46,851 bases of DNA from positions 1 to 46,851 of IMG/VR virus record IMGVR_UViG_3300042476_000542. One strand, 5' to 3'. This document shows positions 21,872 to 33,000 of this stretch, piece after piece (position 1 is the stretch's first letter; the number at the start of each line of letters is the position of its first letter). The position numbers were made by a program, and so were the translations under genes. The notes under the pieces were generated by a model that was not told where the DNA came from, searched no databases, and worked only from the letters and a program-made list of their open reading frames with translations. The DNA comes from a virus.

Positions 21872-24800
21872 CCCGCGAACTCATCAGTGGCAAGCTATCC
21901 GTCGGCGACCGGGCCGCGTGCAATGCGCCGCGCCTTCATTCCGCCGGGAAATCCGCGTGCATCGTGCATGGATGCAAAACGTGCCACCAGGCGAAGGCGG
22001 GGAAGCTGTCACCAACGGACAAGCGGTATCTCAGTTTCGTGGAGCAGGGCGATCTTTACCTGAACCTGATCGACGCGACGACAGCCTACTTCCAGACGCA
22101 GAGCTTCACAGCGTTCCTGAGATTCGCGCGCGACAACTGGCTCGACGATCGACCGATCACGATCCACTGCGACCAGGGCCGGAGCCGCGCGCCCATGTTG
22201 GCCGTGCTGTTCATGGCGAAGGTCTTGGAGATCATCCCGAACACGAGCCTCGACGACGCGATGGATGCTTTTGAGGCGCAGCACGGGAAGCTGGAGCCGA
22301 GCGAGGGCATCGAGACCTACCTGCGCAAGAACTGGCACGGCATCGAGTCTATGCCGGTGAACTACCGGGGGCCGAACCGTCGCAGCCAGCAATACCGGCC
22401 GCCGGACACGAGCCAGATCACGAACGACGAGGCCGTGGCGCTCATCCAAGGCAGCCCGATTGTCCACTTCGCGACGATGGTGGAGATCGAAGACAAGGAT
22501 CACAACATGGTGACGCCCGTTCCGAACATCCTCCAGATGCGGATCAACGAGGCGTATGAGTGGTGCATCGAGAACGGCATCGCGCCACGGTTGCAGGCGC
22601 TCAAGCCGCGACAAAAGGGATCGAGCACGTTCTTCGGCGAGCTTTTCTATCACCATGCGCGCCGCTTCCACACCGACGGGCTGATCATCGGGGACGAGAG
22701 CAGCCGCGTGATGAAGGTGTGGCAGATTTTCACGGAATACAGCATCCGCGACAAGTTTCCGTGGGACTCGAAGTTCGCCTACGACACAAAGAAGGCGAGC
22801 TTCACCTACGCCGACGGCACGAAGGGGCTTTGGGAGTATGACACCGCCAACGACCCGAAAGCCGGCATCTCGGGCACGCGCCAGGCGATTTGGTACACTG
22901 AGGCCGCGCGCTACCCGAAGTCCGGATCTCGGACGGACGTGAAAGTTATCACGGCGTCGCTGGCGTCGCTCTCGAAAGGGCCGCGCTCGCTGGCCGCGAT
23001 GGAGTCCACGGCGGAAGGCGCGAACGGCTTCTTCTACAACAATTGGCAGGGTGCCGTGTCGCTGGAGGACATGAAGGCCGGGAAGTTCGGCAACGGCTGG
23101 ATCAAGATTTTCGCGGCGTGGTTCGAGTTCGCCGACGGCGTGCTGCCGCGCGCGCCGCACTACGAGGAGCACTTTCACACGACCTACTCCTACCGGGAGA
23201 AGCGCGGACGCCAGCTTTACGGGTGGACCGCGGAACAAATCGCGTGGAGGCGCTACACGATCGCGAGCGAGTGCGACGGGGATGAATCGATCTTCGATCA
23301 GGATTACCCGGAGAACGATCGGGACTGCATAGGCGGCGACGTTCGCATTGGAACAAGTGACGGGTTGATTCCGATCCGCGATGCCCGAATTGGAGCGCGC
23401 TGCGACCACGGCATCATTGTTGCCAAAAAACGCAAAGGCGTGAGGGCGACGATCGAGGTGACGACCAAACTTGGATACAGGGTTACATGCACGGCGGATC
23501 ACCGACTCGCAATGCCGAATGGCGATTTCGTCATGGCGCACGAGTCACTCGGACAGACCATCGCGCTACAACCTCCGATCTTCTCAGAGACGATTCATGA
23601 GGCAACTTGGGATGGATTTGCGGGAACGAAGGTATCGCTTACGATCACTGAGAAATGGGGAAGATTGCTTGGTTACTTCATGGGGGATGGATCGTTTCAC
23701 GGCGACTGCATTTCATTCTGTTGCTGCGATGAAGACATGGATGTTGGCGAGGATATTGCGTCACTCGTGAATGAACTGATGGGTGAATCGTCCACCCGGC
23801 AATTCAAACACGCCAACGCGCACGAAGTCAGACTGAGCCGGAACAAGTTGAGCGAACTACTCACCGGGCTTGGGGTTATTGACACGTACGTTGACCATCG
23901 CGGCGTTCAGTCATACCGGCGAAGAATCACGGTGCCGGAGTGCATCTGGAGAAGTCCGCGCTTTGTGGTGCGGGAGTTCCTGCGCGGGCTGTTCGAGAGT
24001 GACGGATGGGTTTCCAAGACCGGACGCAGCGTGAAGTTCTTTGCGAAAGACCCGGAGCTTTGCCAGCAGGTTCAGCTTCTTCTTCTCGGGTTCGGAATCC
24101 ACTCGAACATCAACCACGTCATCAAAAAGACCGGCGGCAAGGAGTATCCGGGCTGCGAACTGGCGCTTTGGGTGAACGACGCGCTCCGATTCATGGAGGT
24201 AATCGGATTCGTGTCAGCCAGAAAGCAATCCCGGCGCGCGACAAGTCGCTACTGCGGGCGCGGACGGAAGCCGGTCGAGATCGGAATGGCCGATACCGTC
24301 GTTGGCGTTGAGTATGCCGGTGAATCTGACGTGTGGGACATTCAAATTGAAGGAACCGCCCCCGTGTTCGGAGCCGGCGGCATTCTCGTTCACAACTGCT
24401 TCCTCCAGTCAGGCCGCCCGCGCTTCGACGACGACGGCGTGACGAGGCTGGAAATCATGGCCGAGCGCGAGCACGACCTTGCCGAGCGCGGAATCCTCAC
24501 CGGGAGCGAGGCGAACGTGATTTTCGTGCCGCAGAAGGAGGACGCATGGCTTTGGCTGAAGGAAAAACCGATCCGCGGGTGTGCCTACATCGTCGCGATC
24601 GATCCATGCCAGGGATCACAGAGCAATGGCGCGAAAAATCCCGACGCGCACGCCTGCGTGGTGCTTCGCCAGCCCTACATTTGCGAGAAGAACGTGCTGC
24701 ATCCGGTCGCAGTCGTCGCGGCGATCCATGTGGAGCCGAGCGGGTGTCGGTGGGATGATTCGATCATCGCGGAGCGCGCGGTGATGCTCGCGAACTTCTT

Positions 24801-25218
24801 TGGCAGCGTGATGATCGTGCCGGAGACTGGCAACGGACTCGGCGTGCTCGTGAAGCTGCGTGATTTTGGCGGGAACATCTACCAGCGGCAGAAACCGGAC
24901 TCGTTCATCCCCGGCAAGATGCTCCCGACCGCCGGATGGGAAACGAACTCAGCCACGCGCGACATGTGGGTGGGCGCAATCGCCGATGCAATCCGCGAGG
25001 GGCTTTTTGACTGCGCGTTCAGGCCGGCGGTGGCAGAGTTCCGCACGTTCGTCATTGACGACCGAGGGAAAGCGCAGGCCGCGCCGAGCAAGCATGATGA
25101 TTTCGTGGCCGCGATCGGCATCGGGCTCTACTGTTTGAATTTCGCGGGCGTGTACAAGCCGATCCCGCCGCGCTCGATGTTCGCGGGCGACAAAAAGAGG
25201 TCTTCGATGTTCTCGTGA
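21868..25218 (+). CDS. Terminase large subunit with N-terminal CX5R phosphatase-like domain and intein
   Basis: Packages DNA into the prohead. Residues 1-150 carry a phosphatase-like domain with the CX5R loop IHCDQGRSRAP (Cys101, Arg107) typical of dual-specificity phosphatases. The terminase ATPase has a Walker-A-like LKPRQKGSST (near 245), Walker B AIWYTEAARYP (near 340; Glu catalytic) and the coupling motif ESTAEG. An intein occupies residues 487-843. The nuclease domain follows, with IVAIDPCQGS (Asp912) and SKHDDFVAA (Asp1077/1078). Without the intein the host sequence reads QDYPENDRD-CFLQSGRPRF, a continuous terminase motif. The GTG start overlaps the previous stop; the frame is uninterrupted, so the fusion is not a frameshift artefact. 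The role of the phosphatase domain is unknown. Confidence 0.9.
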   Translation: MTRELISGKLSVGDRAACNAPRLHSAGKSACIVHGCKTCHQAKAGKLSPTDKRYLSFVEQGDLYLNLIDATTAYFQTQSFTAFLRFARDNWLDDRPITIHCDQGRSRAPMLAVLFMAKVLEIIPNTSLDDAMDAFEAQHGKLEPSEGIETYLRKNWHGIESMPVNYRGPNRRSQQYRPPDTSQITNDEAVALIQGSPIVHFATMVEIEDKDHNMVTPVPNILQMRINEAYEWCIENGIAPRLQALKPRQKGSSTFFGELFYHHARRFHTDGLIIGDESSRVMKVWQIFTEYSIRDKFPWDSKFAYDTKKASFTYADGTKGLWEYDTANDPKAGISGTRQAIWYTEAARYPKSGSRTDVKVITASLASLSKGPRSLAAMESTAEGANGFFYNNWQGAVSLEDMKAGKFGNGWIKIFAAWFEFADGVLPRAPHYEEHFHTTYSYREKRGRQLYGWTAEQIAWRRYTIASECDGDESIFDQDYPENDRDCIGGDVRIGTSDGLIPIRDARIGARCDHGIIVAKKRKGVRATIEVTTKLGYRVTCTADHRLAMPNGDFVMAHESLGQTIALQPPIFSETIHEATWDGFAGTKVSLTITEKWGRLLGYFMGDGSFHGDCISFCCCDEDMDVGEDIASLVNELMGESSTRQFKHANAHEVRLSRNKLSELLTGLGVIDTYVDHRGVQSYRRRITVPECIWRSPRFVVREFLRGLFESDGWVSKTGRSVKFFAKDPELCQQVQLLLLGFGIHSNINHVIKKTGGKEYPGCELALWVNDALRFMEVIGFVSARKQSRRATSRYCGRGRKPVEIGMADTVVGVEYAGESDVWDIQIEGTAPVFGAGGILVHNCFLQSGRPRFDDDGVTRLEIMAEREHDLAERGILTGSEANVIFVPQKEDAWLWLKEKPIRGCAYIVAIDPCQGSQSNGAKNPDAHACVVLRQPYICEKNVLHPVAVVAAIHVEPSGCRWDDSIIAERAVMLANFFGSVMIVPETGNGLGVLVKLRDFGGNIYQRQKPDSFIPGKMLPTAGWETNSATRDMWVGAIADAIREGLFDCAFRPAVAEFRTFVIDDRGKAQAAPSKHDDFVAAIGIGLYCLNFAGVYKPIPPRSMFAGDKKRSSMFS
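23326..24396 (+). other. LAGLIDADG intein within the terminase
   Basis: 357 residues (487-843 of the terminase). Splice signals are Cys1 (CIGGDVRIGTSDG), the TxxH block TCTADHRL, and the C-terminal VWDIQIEG with GILVHN followed by Cys+1. The homing-endonuclease motifs are LLGYFMGDGSF (near residue 600) and FLRGLFESDGW (near 703), both retaining the acidic Asp. All parts appear intact, so it is probably both splicing- and endonuclease-competent. Its codon use looks less GC-rich than the flanking exteins, consistent with separate acquisition. Confidence 0.93.
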
Positions 25219-25228
25219 GACTTTCCGC

Positions 25229-25257
25229 TTGACCTCGCCGATCCGATGCAGGATGCG
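25229..25257 (+). promoter_or_regulatory. Possible promoter with TTGACC
   Basis: TTGACC lies 35 nt before ATG 25264; 17 nt downstream is GATGCG, a poor -10. The block CCGATGCAGGA is repeated before the portal gene at 41179-41189, in the same position relative to TTGACT. Confidence 0.4.
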
Positions 25258-25263
25258 CGAAAC

Positions 25264-27024
25264 ATGCCGCCTACATACCACTATCCAGGCCGACGCGATC
25301 CCGAGCAGGAAGCTGAAGACAAGAGGCGCACGCGCACCTCGAATCGCGACGCAATGGAGGCGGCCGCCCGAGCAGAGCGCGCCGCGTTCCTCGCCCATAT
25401 CCGGGGCACGCCGGGAGAGTTGAGCGTGCGGAACATGATGCCGTCGTGGGACACCTACAAAAACTCGCCCGAGATGAGCGGGAACACCGCGATGACCGAT
25501 TACATTTCTCGATACAACGCGAAGAACCCGCAGCGCGCCTTCAAGCCGGAAGTGTACACGCCGCAGGCAAGACAGGCCGCGCCCGCAGTGGCTCCCGCCG
25601 CCCCGCAGAGCCGCGTGATGCAGAATGCGCCCGCGGTCGGTGTACAGGCGGGGGCTCCGCTCGCGCCGCAATCCAAGACAGCCGCTGAGATGGAAAAGCG
25701 CACCAGCGGAGGAATGGAGGACGCGCTAAACGCGCAGGGCGCAGTGCAGGACATCGCGAAGAAGAACCTGACCCCGGATCAGATGAACGAACGCGCGAGC
25801 GCCGTCCAGCAACCCGGCCCGCTCGACACGCTTCGCGATGACACGGCGGCGCGGCAGCGTGTGCTGAACCGGGACTTTAGTGGCCCGAAGCCGGATGGTC
25901 GGCCCGACGTGGTGTACGGATGGGCGGGCTACGGAGGAACCGGGCGGCAACTCGTCTCAGTGCCGAGCGGCGAGCGCAGCGGGATGGCTCACTTGGATGC
26001 ACTCGGGGAGTTCCAACGGAGGCAGCAGCAGGACAGGGCCGACGCCTACGCGGGCACGTTGCAGCGCGGACAGAAGCCTTCAGCCGAAGGCTTCGCAGCA
26101 TGGAGCAAGGCGAACCCGGTGAATTACGACATGCAGTCCAGGGCAGCGCAGGCGTATGCCGACGCAGCTGTGGCACCGCGCCCGGTGGCTTTCTATGCGC
26201 CTCCGACGGCACTGAATCAGGCTCAAGCCACCGCAGCCGGAGCACCGTCAGATGCGTTCAACGTGATGAGGATGCCGGATGGCAGCTTGGGCTACGCCCG
26301 GCCCGAAGGCTCACCCACACTCACGGCCGGGCGATCCGCGTCCGTCACGATGCCAAACGGCAAAGTGGAGCGCAGGGCATTTTCAGACACGCCGCTCACG
26401 GACGCCGTGACCAACGCGAGCATCGGGCTTGGTGGTGCCTCCGGTCTCGCGATGACCGCTGGCGCGATGGGTGCCGGGGCGATGAATACCCGAGGGGGCA
26501 GCATGATCGCGCAAGCGGTAAAGCCGCCCGGGTCAGACACCGCGGACCCGAACAGCATCGCATCGCAGGCGAAAGCAGCCACATCATCGGTTGCGAACAC
26601 CCCGATGCCGATCACCAGCGCAGTGAAGCAGGCCGCGACAGGAGCCGCGACGCTGCCGACGGGATATGAAGCCGGAAAGTCGGCCTTTGGCGCACTGAAA
26701 ACTGGCGCTGGACTTATCGAAGGCGGAATCAAGAACACGAGCGACGCCATTGGCGGAACCGTCAAGGCCGCAACGAACTTCGCTCGCGGCTTTGCTGGCG
26801 CGTCACCGCTGGACAGCCTGAGCGGCCCGCAGATCATTAGCACGGAAACCCGACGACCGGGCCCGCTGTGGAATCCGCCGCCCGACACTACGCCGCCCGC
26901 GGTTTCTGATGACGAGATGGCAAAGTGGCGCGCGAGCGTTGGCGCGCCCGATCCGAAGGAAGGCAAGGGCAATCCTTACGACAAGCGCAAGCGCAACGGA
27001 GCATACGCCTCCCTGACTCCGTAA
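25264..27024 (+). CDS. Ala/Pro-rich hypothetical protein, probable virion or ejection protein (586 aa)
   Basis: Begins MPPTYHYPGRRDPEQEAEDK. ATG 25246 would give six more residues, but that ATG lies in a repeated upstream motif also present, out of frame, before the portal gene. The protein is rich in Ala, Pro, Gly and Met (about residues 100-150 and 400-500), with an apolar small-residue stretch, GLGGASGLAMTAGAMGAGAM, that could contact membrane. No enzymatic motif is seen. Its position between terminase and the giant protein, before the portal, and its composition suggest a minor virion or internal ejection protein, but this is inference. Confidence 0.7.
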   Translation: MPPTYHYPGRRDPEQEAEDKRRTRTSNRDAMEAAARAERAAFLAHIRGTPGELSVRNMMPSWDTYKNSPEMSGNTAMTDYISRYNAKNPQRAFKPEVYTPQARQAAPAVAPAAPQSRVMQNAPAVGVQAGAPLAPQSKTAAEMEKRTSGGMEDALNAQGAVQDIAKKNLTPDQMNERASAVQQPGPLDTLRDDTAARQRVLNRDFSGPKPDGRPDVVYGWAGYGGTGRQLVSVPSGERSGMAHLDALGEFQRRQQQDRADAYAGTLQRGQKPSAEGFAAWSKANPVNYDMQSRAAQAYADAAVAPRPVAFYAPPTALNQAQATAAGAPSDAFNVMRMPDGSLGYARPEGSPTLTAGRSASVTMPNGKVERRAFSDTPLTDAVTNASIGLGGASGLAMTAGAMGAGAMNTRGGSMIAQAVKPPGSDTADPNSIASQAKAATSSVANTPMPITSAVKQAATGAATLPTGYEAGKSAFGALKTGAGLIEGGIKNTSDAIGGTVKAATNFARGFAGASPLDSLSGPQIISTETRRPGPLWNPPPDTTPPAVSDDEMAKWRASVGAPDPKEGKGNPYDKRKRNGAYASLTP

Positions 27025-27036
27025 CTTTACACACAC

Positions 27037-30000
27037 ATGGGATTCGACGCATACGAACAGCTCGCAGTTGATCCGGGGGCGGTGGGCGATGTCGCCCGAT
27101 CCATTCTCGAGACACCCTCACAGCCCGGCGAAAGCTACGCCGACACGCAATACCGCAGCGCGCAACAGGCCGGAGCCACCGCGCGCATCCAAGCGATCAA
27201 GGGCAAGCAGTGGGCCGCCCGCGGCGTGCCAAGCTACCAGGACATGCAGGGCAACACGAAGCCCGTCGTGGACGACACCGGATCGCCGCTGAGCAAGCTC
27301 GATCCGAGGCACAACATCGCCTACGACTCCACCGGCTCGCCGAAGAAGATCGATTTCGACGTGGCTGGCGGATCGCCCGTGCTGAAAGATCCGTTTGAGG
27401 GACTGGAAACCACCACCGACCCGAAGACGGGGCACCAATACAAGATCGCGCCCGGTCTCCCGTGGCGATGGGTGAGCACGGACGCGCAGCTTGCGCAGAA
27501 GGCGGAATTTGCGCGGCAGGACGCATGGCTTTCCAGAGCCAGCGCATCCGAAGGTCGCAAGATCACGCTCCTCGAATACGGCGCAAAACCCCACCACGAC
27601 GCCATCAATGACGTGCGCTCGCAGTTGAAGCAACTCGGCGTTGCCGACACGGACCCCGTGACCGGCGATCCGCTCGACTACGACAGCCTCGTGGCCGGCA
27701 TCAACAGCCAGTTCGACGGGCAGAAAAATGACAAGAACTGGGCCGGAAACGCGAAGGAATACTTCGGGATGGGCGGCTACAAGCCCGAGGCGCTGAAGGC
27801 GCAGGCCGATCTTGAACTCCAGCGCGCCGCCGCACTCCGCGCCGCGGCCAAGGGCCACGCGCACGCACAGACGCTCGACGGAATCCGGCAGCAGGCGGAA
27901 GCCGTGCGCGCGCAGCGGATGATGATCGAGCAGACGAGGCTCGACCACGAAACCGAGATTCTGAAGGCGCAGGGAATTGACATTTCGCAGCCGCCGCCGG
28001 ACGCGCCGCAACCCGACGACTCACAGCCACAGGAAAACACCGCGCCCGACGGCAAGCCGCTGCCTCCCGCAGCACTCGCCTTGCGCGATGCACAGGCGGG
28101 AAAAAAGTCTTACAAGATTGACGAGAAATTTCAGCCGCAGTTTTCCGCCGAGCATCCGTTCGATGACCTGATGGCGATGAAAGCTGACGGATTGGTGGAC
28201 GCGGAGTTTGAGAAGAAATACGCCGGCAAATTCAAGGAGGCGCAGGATCATTACGCGCAAATCGTGAAGGACGCGGGCGGCGCATCGCAGGCGAAGGCAC
28301 TCATTCACGGACTCGGGCCGGCGGCGGCATTCATGGCGGGATTCGGCCCCGGCGCCGCGGCAGGTGCCACGGTCGGCGGCGGGATTGGTGCCGCGATTGG
28401 CGGGGCAGTGTCAGCTCCGACAGCGGGGATCGCGGCACCGGCCACGGTTCCGGCGGGCGCAGGCATCGGCGCAGGCATCGGAAGCGTGATCGGCGGACTC
28501 GCCGCCGGCACAATGGCGGCATGGGCGGCTCACAAGGCGATGAACGCGCTCGGCGAATACAGCGACGTGATGAAGTCACTGAACGCCGCGGCGGAAATGC
28601 ACCCGATTCTCGATGAAGTGGGCGGCCTGCTCGCATTCTCGACCGGCGCACCGAAAGCGATCGCGAACTTGAGCAAGGTGGGCAAAATCGCGAACGCCTC
28701 CCGCGCAGCCGCGATTGCCGCGGGCGTGCCGCTGGAGGAGGCTGGCGCGACGGGCGCGAAAGTGATCGCCGCTCAACTCGCCAAGGGTGCGGCGGGCGGG
28801 CTGGCGTTTGAAGGGCTGGCACGTCCGGGATTCGACGCCACCGTGAACCTTGTGGCCGACGGACTCGGCATCGAGCACGAGCAACTGCAATCCCCGACGG
28901 TCAAATCCCTCGCAGTGAATGCCGCGCTCGGTGTATTGCTCGCCGGGAAGCATATTCAATTCAAGGACTTCAACGCGCAGGAAGTCGCCAGCGTGGCGCT
29001 TCGAGGACAGTTGCGCAAAGCGATGGGAGTCGGATACGACGCGCCGCTCGACCCCGCGCAGGTGGCTCCCGTGGCTGAGAAGATGGGAATGGACAGCGCA
29101 AAGGTGGCGGAGATGGCGCAACCGATGAATCCGCAGGAAGCCGCGCTCTACGAGCAGATCGGCAAGCAAGTGGACGCCATGAAGAAAGCGGGCAGTTTCG
29201 ATAACCTCAAGTTGTCGAAGCTGGAAGCGCAGCAGGCTTTCATTCCAGGACTGACGCCGGGCAAAGGCACCGCCATCACCTCGGCGACCATCGGCGGCGA
29301 GCGGGCGGAACCCGGCGCACCGGAAGGACGCGCGGGACTCGGTGGCCCCGAAGCCCCAACCCCGACAGCGCCCGGCGGAGAGCGCAACATCACGCCGAAG
29401 CCGGAGCCGACGAAGCCCGCAGAACCCGGCACGACGAACATCGGGGAAAAACTTGGAAGCGAACTCGACAAGGTGGAGGTCACGCCGGAGCCGCCAGCGC
29501 CCACGGAACCCGCGCCTGCGGCGGTCGCGAAGGTATCACCGGAAATCCCGAGCGACCTAGATCAGCGCATCGCGCCGGTCATGGAAGATTTCACGCAGCG
29601 CCTCGCCGACGCCGACCGCAAGATCGCGATGGCGAAAGGGCAAGGGAACAGCGACGTGATCGCCGAAGCGAAGGCGGAGAAGGATGCGATTTTCGAGGAC
29701 ATGAAGCAGCGTCTCGGCACGGACATTCCCGAGCAGGTGCCGCAGATCGTCCGCGACCGGCTCGAAGGCGGCGCGCACGATTGGGAGGACGGGAAGGGGC
29801 TGCGGGAGAAAAAAGCCTACCGCTACGTCATTGACCAGCACGAAGGCGAGCAAGGAATGGGAGAGCCGTCGTTCTACGTGATCCGAAACTTGGATACCGG
29901 AAAGGAATCCGATCCTTACGAGAAACGAGAGGATGCAGAGGCTTTCTTGCGCGCTCATGGAAAAGGCGGAGTTGCGCCGGAAGGGTGGGTTGAACCAGAG

Positions 30001-33000
30001 AAACCATCGGTGCTTCCAGACGCGAAGCCTCCGCACGAAAAGATCATTGGCGAAAGCCAGTTTCATTCGGACAGGCGTGAACTTGGAAAGCCGACTACCT
30101 TTAAGACATGGGAGGCGTATGATAGTTGGCTGAAAACCAAGTCTGACAAGTTCCTGACGGATGCGCTAGGAACCCAGGCGAAAAATCTAATTGATCAGAT
30201 TAAGCAAGAGGCTTCCGGGATGCGTATTCCGAAGAGCGATCGGTCGAATCTGGAAACCAGAATCAACATCGGTGCGGTGTTCAAGGAGGCGTTGCGTCGT
30301 GGATTGCCAGTACCTGAATCCGAGGGGCTTTCGCAATACACGGGATCAAGACCGGCGCGAAAGGAAGCGCCTAGACAAAATGCATTACCAGAACCACCCG
30401 CACCCAATGAGCCAAAGCTACCCGCAAGCGAACGCAACGACCAAAGCAAACCTGAAGGCGCAAAGCCCGCAGGTGGAGCAAGCGAAGTGGCGAAAACCGA
30501 AGAAGGCAAACCCGGCGGCGAGCCCGCTGGACAGGCTGGCGGTAAGCCCGATGCGGAAACGGTAGAGCGGCGGAAGAAGATCGTCGGCACGGTGAACGTC
30601 GCCATGCGCGGCCACGCGAAGGAGTTGAGCAATCTCGGCCACATCGCCCGCGCGCACGAGGCGGAGCTTCCCGAATCGAACAAGAGCGGAATCGCGCTCC
30701 ACAATGGCAAGATCACTGTGGATGCCGCGAAGCTCGACGCGGCGACGGAGCAAATGACGCCAAAGGAGCGCGAGACCTACATCAACGCGGCAATCGGCGA
30801 GGAGGTTCTTCATAAAGGATTCAAGAACTTCGTCAATGAGTCACCCGCGAACCGCGCGCGCGCGCTGAAGCTCATCGAGGACGAGCCCGCCGCGGTGGAG
30901 TATCTGCAAAAACACTACAAGGGATTCGACGCCCTTGATCCGGAACACAAAGCGGCCGAGATCGCCCGCGTGATCATGCAAGGCAAGGCCGGAGTGACCA
31001 CCGAGAGCACTTGGAAATTTATCGAGGACTTGATCGCGCACATCAAGCGCATCCTCGGCAACATGACCGACGCGACGCGCAAGCTGATCGCGGACATCGA
31101 GGCGCGGATGAAGGGCGCGGAGACGGAGAAGGCAGCGAAGAAGCCGAAGGCCGAGAAACCCGCAACCCGTCCAGAGCGGCGCGATCTTAATCCTGACGAG
31201 CAGCGGAAGGTTGATGCCTTGCGCGCGGAGATCATAAAGCTGATCCAAGGGCGTCCGGTCGCTTACGACATGGCGATGAACGACAAAGGCGCATCGCTTG
31301 CGCGTCTCGAAAAACAGATCGCAGAGAAGCAGGGTGAGATCGATGGGATTTACGACAACGCGCGCAAGGCAGAAACGCCAGAGAAACCAAAGCCCAAGAG
31401 CAACAGCGTCGGAGTGAACGAGAGGGGGCAGCAGCTTTACGAGGACGAAAACGGCGTGCGCTACCGCATCGAGGACGGCGTGAAGATTTCCGCGCCCGTG
31501 TATATCGTGCCGACTCGCGCGGGCGTGAAAGCCCAGAAGCAGACACCGGAAGGCGAATGGCGCACCGCGGAAGAAGCCGCCGCCGAGAAACCGAAATCCC
31601 CGCTCCCGAACTTAGAGTCCCAAAAGCCCGCCGTTCTTGAACCGCACGCCACATTTGCAGAACGCCGCGCGCTGTCCGAGAAGTGGCTGAATACGCTCTC
31701 GCCGGATGCGCTGCTGAAGAAGATGGCGGAATACGGCATCCCGGCCAAGCGCGCACAAAAGGTGTGGGACAAGGCACGCAACCGGAAGCCCGACGACACC
31801 AAGGACTACGCCGAGGACTTCCAGCTCGAAGCCGGAGACGATCTTTCATTCTGGGAGAAGTCCGCGAAATCCCCGCTCCCGAACCGGGGCAGCGTGCTGC
31901 CGGAGAAGAAGGCGGATGCGCCGAAGCTCTCGCCGGGCGCGCAGGCCATCAAGGACAAGCTGGGTGATCTGTTTTCAGCGGCGGCGCCTGAGCCGCGTTA
32001 CGACGCTCCGATCCCGCGCGAGAAGCGCGATGCACTGAACTCTCTGACGGCTGACCTGATTGACAGCCACGGCGTTGACACTCCTGAGAAGCTGGCCACC
32101 GCGCTGACGGAACTCGGCCCGAAGGCGTTGGCGTTCTCGCAAAACATTTGGTTCAAGATGAAAAGCGAAGGGGCGCAAGGTTCGGCTGAACCGGACTGGA
32201 AATCCATCTACGCGCAGCTTGCGCCCGAACCGAAAACCGATATCGTAACACCAGATGAGCAACCAGCCACTACCCCCGAACTTGAAAGTCCTGCGGATGA
32301 TAATGGCGATGGTGGAACAACGCCTGGAGGCGCAGAATCCGGGGCTGGTGGAAAAATTACAGGAGGAGGGAAAGTGGAAGGCGCAACTGGCGGAACGGGC
32401 GAAGAACCTGTTTCAGACGGAGAGGGCGCTTCTTCAGGAGGGAAGATCAAAGCAGGAAGCGAGGGAGACAGCGATGAACGAGTGGGCGACATTTCCGCCG
32501 GACGCGGAAACCTCCGACTCGAACTCAGCGACGGCATCGGCGAAGGCGGACTGACCCGGAAGTTTCGCGACAACGTATCCGCGATCAAGACGCTTCGCGC
32601 GATCGAAGCGGAACGCCGGGACGCAACGCCAGAGGAACAGAAGACGCTCGCGCGGTATGTCGGATGGGGCGGGCTGGCTGAAAAGGCATTCCAGCCTGGC
32701 GGGGAGTTCTACGACGAGATGCAGGCACTCGGACTGAGCGACGACGAGATGGCGAGCGCGCGCCGCAGCACGACAAACGCGCACTACACCGCCCCGGAGA
32801 TGGTGCAGGGCATTTGGGGCGCGCTCGCTAAGATGGGATTCCAGAGCGGGCGCATCACGGAGCCTGCAATGGGCCCCGGGAGCTTCTACGGCTTCATGCC
32901 GGCGGAGATCGCGCGCTACTCCAGCTTGACCGGCATCGAGATGGACAATCTCACGTCTCGGATCGCCAGGGCGCTCTATCCTGAGTCAAAAGTATGGAAC

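Noticed and set aside
22009-23541. A 510-codon antisense open frame under the terminase
   Set aside because: It is the mirror of the GC-rich terminase coding frame; its composition is Arg/His/Val-rich and it has no start context, family match or coupling.
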